DNA from: Pirellulales bacterium
Lineage (GTDB): Bacteria > Planctomycetota > Planctomycetia > Pirellulales > Lacipirellulaceae
DNA: 64,000 nucleotides
Assembly: GCA_028279215.1 (NCBI GenBank)
Contig: JANQOF010000062.1
Coordinates: 1 to 64,000 of the forward strand
Direction: 5' to 3'
Both the position numbers and the translations under genes were made by a program. Below, piece after piece: positions 1-7,913 of this stretch; within the stretch, counting starts at the first letter, position 1; each line of letters opens with the position of its first letter. The notes under the pieces were generated by a model. That model did no database searches and was not told the origin of the DNA. It saw nothing but the letters and a program-made list of their open reading frames with translations.

Positions 1-402
1 TCGCCGTTTCATCGTAGACCTCCCAATATCAGTTCAACGGAAGACTACGTGATAACATGAAATCCTGTTTCAAAACATATGAATGTCAACGCTACCTAGT
101 GTGACGCAAGTCGCAAGAGCCTGACGCGGTCGGCTTGGAGCTATGCCTCGTGCGGCTGCGCCGCCCAGGTAGGCACCAACCTGGGCTACCCGATTCGTTT
201 CACGCCAAGTCAGAGACGTCGACTTGCTGGTAGAAAATGTTGTCGGTTGAAGGTCGGAAAACTTGATTGGTCATTGTACGTTTAGGTAACCTACCCTTCG
301 AAATCGCTGTTTCCGCTTCATTTCGCATTCGAGGGCTGATAAGATTGGGCGATCAGGCCGAAGAATGTCGCCTGTCCGCCCGCAAGGTACAGGACACATA
401 GC
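1..402. other. Non-coding start of window
   Basis: No convincing gene is seen in this stretch. The open frame on the minus strand that covers 271-1044 is a shadow of the sigma factor gene. The last 50 bases presumably carry the promoter and leader of the sigma factor gene that starts at 403; only a weak AGGACA stands before its ATG. Confidence 0.6.
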
Positions 403-981
403 ATGAGCGATGAAAGTTCCGGACTGACTGTATTGCTTCAACAGGCCAGCCGCGGCGACGAGGACGCCAGGTCCGACTTGTTCAAGGTGGTTGAGCAAAA
501 GCTCCATGCCATGGCCGAGCGGAAGCTTAACGCCGAAAACAATCAGGTGACCCTGCAGGCCACGGTGTTGGTACACGATGCGTTCTTGCAATTGGTCGAC
601 ACCAAGGAGCCGGTAGACTGGAACGACCGGAAGCACTTTTATGTGGTAGCCGCGAAGGCAATGCGGCATATCTTGGTCGACCACGCCCGCAAGCGCAACG
701 CGCTGAAGCGAGGCGGACCCGATCGCCGCCGTGCCGCTGACGACATTGGGCAACTCGCCGAGCGCCACACGGCCATGCAGTCGGACGTGCTCGCCGTGCA
801 CGAGGCGCTCAAGCGGCTTGCGGAGCACGACAGTCGCCAAGCTCAAATCGTCGAGCTGCGGCACTTTGGCGGGTACACCGTGGAAGAGACGGCCGACCTG
901 CTGGGCGTCTCTGCCCGCACCGTCAAAGGCGACTTCGCCGCCGCCAAGGCGTGGCTGTTTCGCGAGCTCTCTTCGGTATAG
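403..981 (+). CDS. ECF-type RNA polymerase sigma factor (planctomycete family)
   Basis: A 192-residue sigma factor of the extracytoplasmic-function class, which would redirect RNA polymerase to a small regulon. The N-terminal half (residues about 10-100) matches sigma region 2, with the VHDAFLQLVD and HFYVVAAKAMRHILVDHAR stretches that typify the planctomycete ECF group. The C-terminal half (about 125-190) is region 4, with the helix-turn-helix reading GYTVEETADLLGVSARTVKGD. Only 4 bases separate its stop from the ATG of the kinase gene, so the two are almost certainly co-transcribed. In this phylum such sigma factors are commonly paired with Hanks-type kinases, which suggests (inference) that the kinase controls the sigma factor. 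No anti-sigma gene is seen. Confidence 0.92.
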   Translation: MSDESSGLTVLLQQASRGDEDARSDLFKVVEQKLHAMAERKLNAENNQVTLQATVLVHDAFLQLVDTKEPVDWNDRKHFYVVAAKAMRHILVDHARKRNALKRGGPDRRRAADDIGQLAERHTAMQSDVLAVHEALKRLAEHDSRQAQIVELRHFGGYTVEETADLLGVSARTVKGDFAAAKAWLFRELSSV

Positions 982-985
982 GTGA

Positions 986-3622
986 ATGACGCCCGAGCAT
1001 CGCGACCGAGCCAAAGAGCTATTCGCAGACGCCATCGACCTCAAGGGCGGCGCACTCGATGCGTTCGTGACCGACGTGCGGCAATCGGAGCCGTCGGACG
1101 TGGTGACCGAGTTCGAACAATTGCTCGCCGACTACAAAGCGGCCGAAGCGGCTGGTTTCTTGGACTCGCCAGCAGCGCACGAAACGGCGGTCGACAACGA
1201 AGCGACGGTTGCAGAGGGGCAGGCCCGGCCATCCGACACCATCGAGTTCATCAGCGGTGAAAGTTTGGCGCCTCGCCGCGGCGACAGCGATCGACCCGGA
1301 CCGTTGCTGGCCGACGATTACGAAATCCTCGACGAGATCGGAAAGGGGGGGATGGGCACGGTGTACCGTGCCTATCAACTAAGCCTGCGCCGCCATGTGG
1401 CGGTGAAGATTATCCCCACGAACCTCATCCGCTCGCCGGAGGAAGCGGCCCGATTTTACATCGAGGCCGAAGCGGCCGCCAAGCTCGAACACCCGGGCAT
1501 CGTCCAAGTACAAGACGTCGGCGAGCGCAACGGTGTGCACTACTACACGATGGCGCTGGTCACCGGCGGCAGCCTGTCCGACTTCGTGGGCAAGGAGAAG
1601 CGGCTCACGCGTCAGCGCGCGGCCGAAGTGATCGAAGGGGTTAGCCGCGCCGTTCAATACGCGCACGACCGCGCCGTGATCCACCGCGACATCAAGCCCG
1701 CCAACATCCTGCTAGATGGCGAGGGCAACCCGCGCCTCACCGACTTCGGCCTGGCAAAACTAGTCAACACCGACGATCACCTGACAATGACCGGCCAAGT
1801 GATGGGAACGCCCAGCTACATGGCCCCCGAGCAAGCCGAAGGCGATAGCCACGCCGTTTCGAACCGCACCGACGTCTACTCGTTGGGCGCCACGCTCTAC
1901 GCGCTATTGTCGGGCAAGGCCCCCTTCTCGGGTGAGACGCTGTTCAGCACGCTGCAACAAGTCCAAAAATCGGCCCCCGCACCACTGCCGAGCTCGGTGC
2001 CAATCGACCTACGGACCATCTGCAACAAGTGCTTGGAGAAAGACCCCAACGACCGCTACCAATCAGCTGGGCAGCTGGCTGACGATTTGCGGAACTATTT
2101 AGATGGGTTTCCGATTTCGGCGCGGCGGGTAGGGCGGGTGCAACGAGCGATGGCGTGGGCGCGGCGGAATCCTATGGATGCGACACTTATAGGGACAATT
2201 GCCGCCGTTCTCGTCCTGTTTGGCGCTGTGTCTGCCGGGCTATACCTTCGAGCGGAGTGGGCTCTGGCCCGGGAGAAATTCCAATCGCGAGAGGTTCAAC
2301 GTGCGATCAGTGAGACCTTTGAATCGGCGGGCAACGAACTCCTGATCGATGTCCCAGGGATGCAGAAGATACGGCGGCAATTTCTGGAAGTTACTCGTGA
2401 CTACTACGAAACGCAACTTGAGACAAACCACCTACCGCCAGACAAAGTGGCGATAGTTCGCACAAATTTAGGTGTTGTCGATGCGCTACTTGGTGACAGC
2501 AATGCGGCAAAGGAGAACTATGATCGTGCCATCAGTCTCTATGAATCGCAACTGAAGGATACTCCAACTTCTGCGGAACCCGATAAGCATTGGGACATCG
2601 TTCAGGCACTAGCGCAAGTTCATCGTGAGTACTCGAACCTCGCCCAAGAGGAAATGACTCTTTCGTTGGACCAACGAGATGCTGAGGAGTTCGCAGATAA
2701 CGTTGAATTGTTCGCCAAACACGCGATGCGAAGCGCTGACTTGCGGCAGGAAACTGCCGACGCCTATCCAGACAACTATGAACTGCAGCGCAAGAGTGCC
2801 AATGGAAAAATGAATCTTGCGGTGGCGAGAATTGAGCAATACGGCATCTCGAATCAAGACGACCTGCTTTCAGAAGCGGAGCATCTGATCTTGCAGGCGC
2901 AAGAAACGCGATTATCCATCAAAGACAAACATGAGCAGCCGAGCCGCGTTATGTTTGATTTGGCAAAAGGTCATCAGTCTATTGCGGAAATACACCAAAT
3001 TAGGGCGGCGTCGGCTGACGAATCGGAATCGGCGAGCGAGCTCCACGCCGCACTTCAGCAGCAAATTCAATGCGTCAATGCGCTGTCTGCGATTCCCGCA
3101 GATTCTCAGAATCGTGAAACGGAAAACTACTTGGCTCTTAGTCTTCAGAACCTTGGAAACACGTACCACCAACTTGGCTCCGAAGGGAATGCAACTAGGT
3201 CATTCGAGGAAATGCTGAAGATTCGCGAGCGGTTGCTCTTGAAATATCCGGGAGTGAGCGAATACCGCATCGGCGCTGCACGCGCACATTTCAACCTGAG
3301 TGTGCACTTCATTGCCGACAACGAGGCTGACAGCTACCGACATTTCCGCCAATGTCAGGAGGTGCTGGCACAAGGCCCGCAAGTTGAGCCGGACGATGCT
3401 GAACCGGTAGAGTTGCTGATCGACTTCACCAAGCTATATACAGACGAATTGCTCAAAGGTGGCTTACGTAAAGATGCAATTTCGCATATCCAATACGGCG
3501 GAAAGCTCCTCAATGACCTGCCCGAAACAAGCCGCAACCTTGAGTATGTTGCAACAGCGCGCAGCGCCCTGATCGAGATGCTTCGAGACATTGAGGACGA
3601 TTCACAAGACGAGTCAGTTTAG
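986..3622 (+). CDS. Membrane-anchored Ser/Thr protein kinase with TPR-like C-terminus
   Basis: An 878-residue Hanks-type kinase. Residues 1-105 form an acidic leader. The kinase domain spans about 112-380: glycine loop GKGGMGTV (119-126), catalytic lysine in VAVKII (K141), HRDIKPAN with catalytic D235, the DFG motif in LTDFGLAK, and the MAPEQ activation segment. One membrane helix follows at about 397-425 (GTIAAVLVLFGAVSAGLYL). The remaining 450 residues are helical and rich in alanine, glutamate and tyrosine, with the spacing of TPR repeats, and would face the periplasm. It sits 4 bases after an ECF sigma gene, implying one operon and a signalling role. The base composition of the C-terminal part is less GC-rich than the kinase domain, which suggests different evolutionary pressure on the sensor half. 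Confidence 0.93.
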   Translation: MTPEHRDRAKELFADAIDLKGGALDAFVTDVRQSEPSDVVTEFEQLLADYKAAEAAGFLDSPAAHETAVDNEATVAEGQARPSDTIEFISGESLAPRRGDSDRPGPLLADDYEILDEIGKGGMGTVYRAYQLSLRRHVAVKIIPTNLIRSPEEAARFYIEAEAAAKLEHPGIVQVQDVGERNGVHYYTMALVTGGSLSDFVGKEKRLTRQRAAEVIEGVSRAVQYAHDRAVIHRDIKPANILLDGEGNPRLTDFGLAKLVNTDDHLTMTGQVMGTPSYMAPEQAEGDSHAVSNRTDVYSLGATLYALLSGKAPFSGETLFSTLQQVQKSAPAPLPSSVPIDLRTICNKCLEKDPNDRYQSAGQLADDLRNYLDGFPISARRVGRVQRAMAWARRNPMDATLIGTIAAVLVLFGAVSAGLYLRAEWALAREKFQSREVQRAISETFESAGNELLIDVPGMQKIRRQFLEVTRDYYETQLETNHLPPDKVAIVRTNLGVVDALLGDSNAAKENYDRAISLYESQLKDTPTSAEPDKHWDIVQALAQVHREYSNLAQEEMTLSLDQRDAEEFADNVELFAKHAMRSADLRQETADAYPDNYELQRKSANGKMNLAVARIEQYGISNQDDLLSEAEHLILQAQETRLSIKDKHEQPSRVMFDLAKGHQSIAEIHQIRAASADESESASELHAALQQQIQCVNALSAIPADSQNRETENYLALSLQNLGNTYHQLGSEGNATRSFEEMLKIRERLLLKYPGVSEYRIGAARAHFNLSVHFIADNEADSYRHFRQCQEVLAQGPQVEPDDAEPVELLIDFTKLYTDELLKGGLRKDAISHIQYGGKLLNDLPETSRNLEYVATARSALIEMLRDIEDDSQDESV

Positions 3623-3740
3623 CGGACGGGCTCTGCTAGCACCGATTTCCAGCTAGTTCGATTAACCCTTATGATCCTTAGAGTCGATACAAGCTGCAGA
3701 ACTGTCTATATCTGCGTCCACGATTCTGGGGGGAATTCTC

Positions 3741-5357
3741 GTGGTCCGACCTCGCGTTGTCCGTCAACTGGTAGCCGGTCTATTCATTGGCGCAGTGGCG
3801 GCCGCTCATACGCTGGCCCAGCAACCTGGCACTACGCCACCTGTGTCGCCCCCGGTCCCGCCACAGCCCAACGGCGGAGCGACAGAACTTGCGCAGCCTG
3901 GCGTAAGTGGCGATTCGGATGCATTGCCAGTGCCAGACATATTTCAGCAGACACCAGACAGCAACCTGTTCACACCAGACTTTGGCGATCAATCGCAGGT
4001 ACCGGCGCAACAGGCACTCGATCAAGGCAGCGGACAACAGTTCCAAGGGGAGTCCACGCTTCAGTTGGCGGCGACGCCAAAAATGCTCGGCGACTTCTTC
4101 GGCAACGTCAAAACCTGCGTTACCGTTGGCGATTTTTTTGGCGAAGCGGTGCATCAGACCATTTCGTCGGGCTCGGCGTTCGCCAACAACAATATCAGCT
4201 TGATTACCACCGACCCAGGTACTGGCAAGACGGTGTTTGTCGGTGGACCGGGTGGATTGTTGCCCGAGTCGTTCTTTCTGCCGTCGATTCCGCCGCCGCT
4301 GCCCGACGTCGTGACTGGCTTGACGGCGAACGACACCGACGGTTCGCAGTTGTACACCGCAGTGGTCACTTCAGAGACGGTCAACGTCTTCGACAATCCG
4401 GCGGACGCAGATCCCAGCATCCCGAACGCTCCGGTGTACAACACTTTCGCGGTCAACAAGTTCATCTTGCCGATCGGCAACCCGGGCGACTTAGTGGGTC
4501 GAGTGCGCATTCAGGACAACAACAGTGCGATGCCGCAGGATCGCGTCTACTTCGATTACAACTACTTTCACAATGTCCAATTCACCAACAACGGTGTGGA
4601 TGTGAACCGCTTTGTGCCGGGAATCGAGAAGACTTTCTGGGGCGGCATGGGGTCGCTAGAAGTTCGCGTTCCCATGGCGGCGACGCTCAACAGCGATACC
4701 TACGTTGGCCAAGGTTTTGAAACGTCCGAGTACCAGTTCGGAAACGTGACGCTGATTCCCAAGATACTCTTGTGGGCGAGCGACGAAGAAGCGTTTGCCG
4801 CTGGTATGGGTATAGCGCTGCCAACCGCCAACGACATCCAAATTTTTGGGGATGACGATCCGTTGCTGCGCGTGAACAACCAATCGGTGCACTTGGTGCC
4901 GTTTCTAGGCTACCTATATGCCCCTCAACGGACTAACTATTTTGTCCACGCGTTCCTGTCTGTCGATGTAGACACCTCGGGCAATGACGTCGAGGCGAAC
5001 GTTACTGGCGATGGCCTGGAGAACATTGGCGTGTTCCGCGACCAGGGTCTGTTGTCGGCAAGCGCTTCACTCGGCAAAGTAGTCTACCGAAACAACTGCC
5101 GAGCCAGCCGGGTCAAGGCGTTAGCTTGGACGACTGAGTTGCACTATACGGCAACCGTCACCAGCGCGGACGTAATCGACGATGGTGCGTTCCTAATCGG
5201 AACGCCACGGAATGACTTGTCGCTGCTCAACGGCACCATCGGCGGTCACATGCAGTTGCAGAAGTCGATCGTGACGGTCGGTTACACGTTGCCGATCAAC
5301 TCGAACGATCGCGTGTTTGATGGCGAATTCCGAATGTTCATCAACCGGCCCTTCTGA
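3741..5357 (+). CDS. Secreted, probable outer-membrane beta-barrel protein
   Basis: A 538-residue exported protein. It has a clear signal peptide (RQLVAGLFIGAVAAAHTLAQ, cut probably after the Ala-X-Ala-like site), a proline- and glutamine-rich linker (about 25-100), then a long region rich in alternating polar and aromatic residues with many Gly/Asp turns, and it ends in a terminal Phe (FINRPF), a common signal for barrel assembly. This pattern is typical of large planctomycete outer-membrane proteins of unknown function. A second open frame (3671-4720) overlapping it is a shadow, because its translation is arginine-rich and unstructured. The 3' end overlaps by 17 bases the convergent gene on the minus strand. 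The exact role is unknown. Confidence 0.75.
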   Translation: MVRPRVVRQLVAGLFIGAVAAAHTLAQQPGTTPPVSPPVPPQPNGGATELAQPGVSGDSDALPVPDIFQQTPDSNLFTPDFGDQSQVPAQQALDQGSGQQFQGESTLQLAATPKMLGDFFGNVKTCVTVGDFFGEAVHQTISSGSAFANNNISLITTDPGTGKTVFVGGPGGLLPESFFLPSIPPPLPDVVTGLTANDTDGSQLYTAVVTSETVNVFDNPADADPSIPNAPVYNTFAVNKFILPIGNPGDLVGRVRIQDNNSAMPQDRVYFDYNYFHNVQFTNNGVDVNRFVPGIEKTFWGGMGSLEVRVPMAATLNSDTYVGQGFETSEYQFGNVTLIPKILLWASDEEAFAAGMGIALPTANDIQIFGDDDPLLRVNNQSVHLVPFLGYLYAPQRTNYFVHAFLSVDVDTSGNDVEANVTGDGLENIGVFRDQGLLSASASLGKVVYRNNCRASRVKALAWTTELHYTATVTSADVIDDGAFLIGTPRNDLSLLNGTIGGHMQLQKSIVTVGYTLPINSNDRVFDGEFRMFINRPF

Positions 5358-6210
5358 CCCACCACGCGCCCGCACCCGCTAGCAAAGCGGCCAGCGTAAG
5401 GGTTGTGGGTTCGGGAATCGGCGCGCCGATCGCGAACAGTTCACTGGTGGCTACCAGATCGCCGCTGGTGTACTCCCACTCGACCGGCAGTCCGGTGCCC
5501 ATGTAGTCGACGACAGTGCCCGCCATTGGTACTTTTAGCGAGACCTTATACATCGGTTGTTCGAATCCCAGCAGGGGCTGAAGCAGCAGCAGCGAAGGCG
5601 AATCGATGTCCATCATCGATGGCGGCTCGTCGTTGATTTCCTGCATTTCCGTAGGGCGCTCTTCGATCGACACAGCCGCCTCGCCGCTCTTTTGCATCAC
5701 CCCAAACTCGTCAGGCGCAATCACAAACTGTTGGGGGCCCGATCCTGGCTGCACGTTGACCATCAAAGGCGCCAATTGTTGCATTTGGTTCAGGATGGAG
5801 GTTGTCGTGAACTGCACGCCAACAGGTAGGTTGCCGTACGACAGAACAATTGGGCTTTGCTCGATGCCATTTCCCGAGTCGGAGAGTGCAAGGCCCATGA
5901 CCGAAGGGATTCCATCGCCATCGGATAGATACAGATCGATTTCGAAGCTGCCTGACCATTCCACAACGCCCCCGGCGTTCTGCATTTCGCCGCCCGGCAC
6001 GAGCGTATTGAGGTCGGCCGAGATGTTGAACTGGTTGATTCCGGGCGACGGCGGTTCAAGCGTGAGCGTAAGTTTAATTGGCTCATCAGTCGATATCTCG
6101 CCGTTGACGAATTCGTCGCCTGCTACGGCCGAGCCGAGTGGCGAAAGCATTGCCATTGTGATGGCGGCGAGCCATGGACCGTAGCGCATTCGATTGGTGT
6201 TTGTGAGCAT
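5341..6210 (-). CDS. PEP-CTERM sorted secreted protein
   Basis: A protein of about 289 residues if started at the ATG at 6210, which has a GGGGG Shine-Dalgarno-like stretch six bases upstream; the open frame continues 18 codons further but without a good ribosome site. It has a signal peptide (WLAAITMAMLSPLGSAVAG) and ends in a classic PEP-CTERM tail: PEPTTLTLAALLAG, a hydrophobic helix, then a short basic end (WWVRRAG). Such tails are cleaved by an exosortase, which is not encoded in the window. The body is a beta-rich acidic domain with no family I recognise. It converges with the outer-membrane protein gene and overlaps its last 17 bases. Confidence 0.8.
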   Translation of the reverse strand: MLTNTNRMRYGPWLAAITMAMLSPLGSAVAGDEFVNGEISTDEPIKLTLTLEPPSPGINQFNISADLNTLVPGGEMQNAGGVVEWSGSFEIDLYLSDGDGIPSVMGLALSDSGNGIEQSPIVLSYGNLPVGVQFTTTSILNQMQQLAPLMVNVQPGSGPQQFVIAPDEFGVMQKSGEAAVSIEERPTEMQEINDEPPSMMDIDSPSLLLLQPLLGFEQPMYKVSLKVPMAGTVVDYMGTGLPVEWEYTSGDLVATSELFAIGAPIPEPTTLTLAALLAGAGAWWVRRAG

Positions 6211-6552
6211 GGAACCCCCATTGCACCAGCCGACAAGGCGCATCGCGCGCACAGCAGCAGCCACTGGCTACAACTGGCACCGCGCGTCGCCGAAGCGAGC
6301 TAATGCAGGAAAATGGATCAGCGAGTAATCAGTTGAAAACGCAGCGACGAATTGCCGCTGGCAGCACGTGGTGCGAGAGAGAGACCGGACCCCAAAACAC
6401 TTGGCCCGAAACGCACCAGATTACGACATTGGCAGGGGTAACTTTGCTGGAATGCCTGACAAACGGGGAAGACCTCCCCACTACTTGACAATTTAGCTAC
6501 GGATCGCCCGGTGTGTCAAGCAATCGCGAGGAAAAATGACTGTTCAGCCAGA
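6211..6552. other. Intergenic region between PEP-CTERM gene and mnmE
   Basis: About 340 bases hold no gene that I can support. Short frames here lack ribosome sites and recognisable sequence. The region should contain the promoter of the PEP-CTERM gene at its left side and the end of the mnmE transcript at its right side; no strong terminator hairpin was found. Confidence 0.5.
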
Positions 6553-7911
6553 CTATTTACCAATGCAAAATCGGCTGAACACTCGGTCGAGCACGTCGTC
6601 GGTGTACACGACGCCCGCGATCTGGCCCAATTCGTCGAGGGCCAGTCGCAATTCTGCGGCGACCAATTCTTCAGACTCGCCCTTCTCGGCCAGCGCGCTT
6701 GCCGTGCCTAACGCATCTAGAGACGTTCGCAGGCTTTCGCGACTTCGCTCGGCGGTACTGGCGACCGCCACTTCGTCTCTGCGCATTGCAAGACGCTCGG
6801 CCACCTCCGCCGACAAGTCATCGAGGCCCGCGCCTGAATGGGCGCTCGTTACGATCGCCGGAAGGCACTTCGATGCTTTGTCAGCGAGAGCATCCGCTTT
6901 TGTTAGTACAGTTAACGCAGCCTTGGCACTTGGTGTCTCGCGTAATGGGTGAAGGGTTGCATCGTGGCACAGCAACACGAGCGATGCTTCTCGCCGCACC
7001 GAGCGCGTGACGGATTGTGCGGCGGCGCGCGGCGAATCCTCTCGGCCAACGTCCTCAGTACCGGCCGTGTCGACCAATTCGCAACGCGCCCCGTGAAAGT
7101 CGACGGTGGCGGTCAAGTAGTCACGGGTAGCGCCCGGCTCGGGCGATTCAATGGCTGATGGCTGGTACACGTCGGTGCCGAATCGCCCGACCAGAGCATT
7201 GAACAAACTGCTCTTGCCCGCATTGGTTGGACCGACGACAACGACCTTAGGCAATTCGCTGGCAGTTGATCGAGTCGCAATTTGCTTTGCAAGCTTGTCG
7301 AGCTGACAGTGTACCTCGCTCAGACGATTGGCAAGGACATCTCTCGATACAAACGCAATATCTTCATCCGCGAAGTCAAGGCCAGCTTCGAGGTCGGCAA
7401 GTAGCACGAGCAATTCTTCACGAGCAGCGCCCAGCGGCTCGGCCAACCCACCGGCGAGCTGTCGCAACGCATTCTGCAGTGCACGGTCACTGACCGCGTC
7501 GATCACACCTAGCACCGCCTCTGCCTGTGTGAGATCCATCCGCCCAGCAAGAAATGCCCTCAACGTGAACTCGCCAGGCTGTGCAAGTCGGGCACCGTGC
7601 TGGCAGGCGAGATCGAGCACTAAATTCAGAAGCGGCGGCGAACCCAAAGTGTGGATCTCAACCGTTGGTTCGCGCGTGTAGCTCTTTTTGCCTGGCCATA
7701 CGAGGTACGTTGCCGGTATCGAACGCTCAGTCGAGAGTTGCACCGCCGACCGCACCGCAACCGGCAGCCTACCAGACGTGGCGAACGCTTCGCCTGCGAT
7801 GCCCTGTGCGACATCCAGAGCCTTAGGTCCGCTGATTCGAACCACCCCGCGTACCGCCCCACCGGCAGCAGACGCAATCGCAGCGATCGTATCGTTCAGA
7901 TCCAACGCCAT
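6553..7911 (-). CDS. mnmE: tRNA modification GTPase MnmE (TrmE)
   Basis: A 452-residue protein that, with MnmG, installs the 5-carboxymethylaminomethyl group on wobble uridine of certain tRNAs. The N-terminal folate-binding domain starts DTIAAIASAAGGAVRGVVRISG. The inserted GTPase domain carries the P-loop GPTNAGKSSLFN (about residues 229-240), the DTAGTED G3 motif and TKAD as G4. The C-terminus ends in FCIGK, the diagnostic MnmE tail with its catalytic cysteine. Length matches the family (about 450). It follows yidC with only two bases between, the classic yidC-mnmE order of bacterial chromosomes, so the two are probably co-transcribed. Confidence 0.97.
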   Translation of the reverse strand: MALDLNDTIAAIASAAGGAVRGVVRISGPKALDVAQGIAGEAFATSGRLPVAVRSAVQLSTERSIPATYLVWPGKKSYTREPTVEIHTLGSPPLLNLVLDLACQHGARLAQPGEFTLRAFLAGRMDLTQAEAVLGVIDAVSDRALQNALRQLAGGLAEPLGAAREELLVLLADLEAGLDFADEDIAFVSRDVLANRLSEVHCQLDKLAKQIATRSTASELPKVVVVGPTNAGKSSLFNALVGRFGTDVYQPSAIESPEPGATRDYLTATVDFHGARCELVDTAGTEDVGREDSPRAAAQSVTRSVRREASLVLLCHDATLHPLRETPSAKAALTVLTKADALADKASKCLPAIVTSAHSGAGLDDLSAEVAERLAMRRDEVAVASTAERSRESLRTSLDALGTASALAEKGESEELVAAELRLALDELGQIAGVVYTDDVLDRVFSRFCIGK

Positions 7912-7913
7912 GG

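Noticed and set aside
271..1044. Minus-strand frame of 257 codons
   Set aside because: It lies opposite the clear ECF sigma gene and has no ribosome site or recognisable sequence.
3671..4720. 349-codon plus-strand frame over the outer-membrane gene
   Set aside because: Arginine-rich shadow in another frame; the 538-residue frame has signal peptide and sensible composition.
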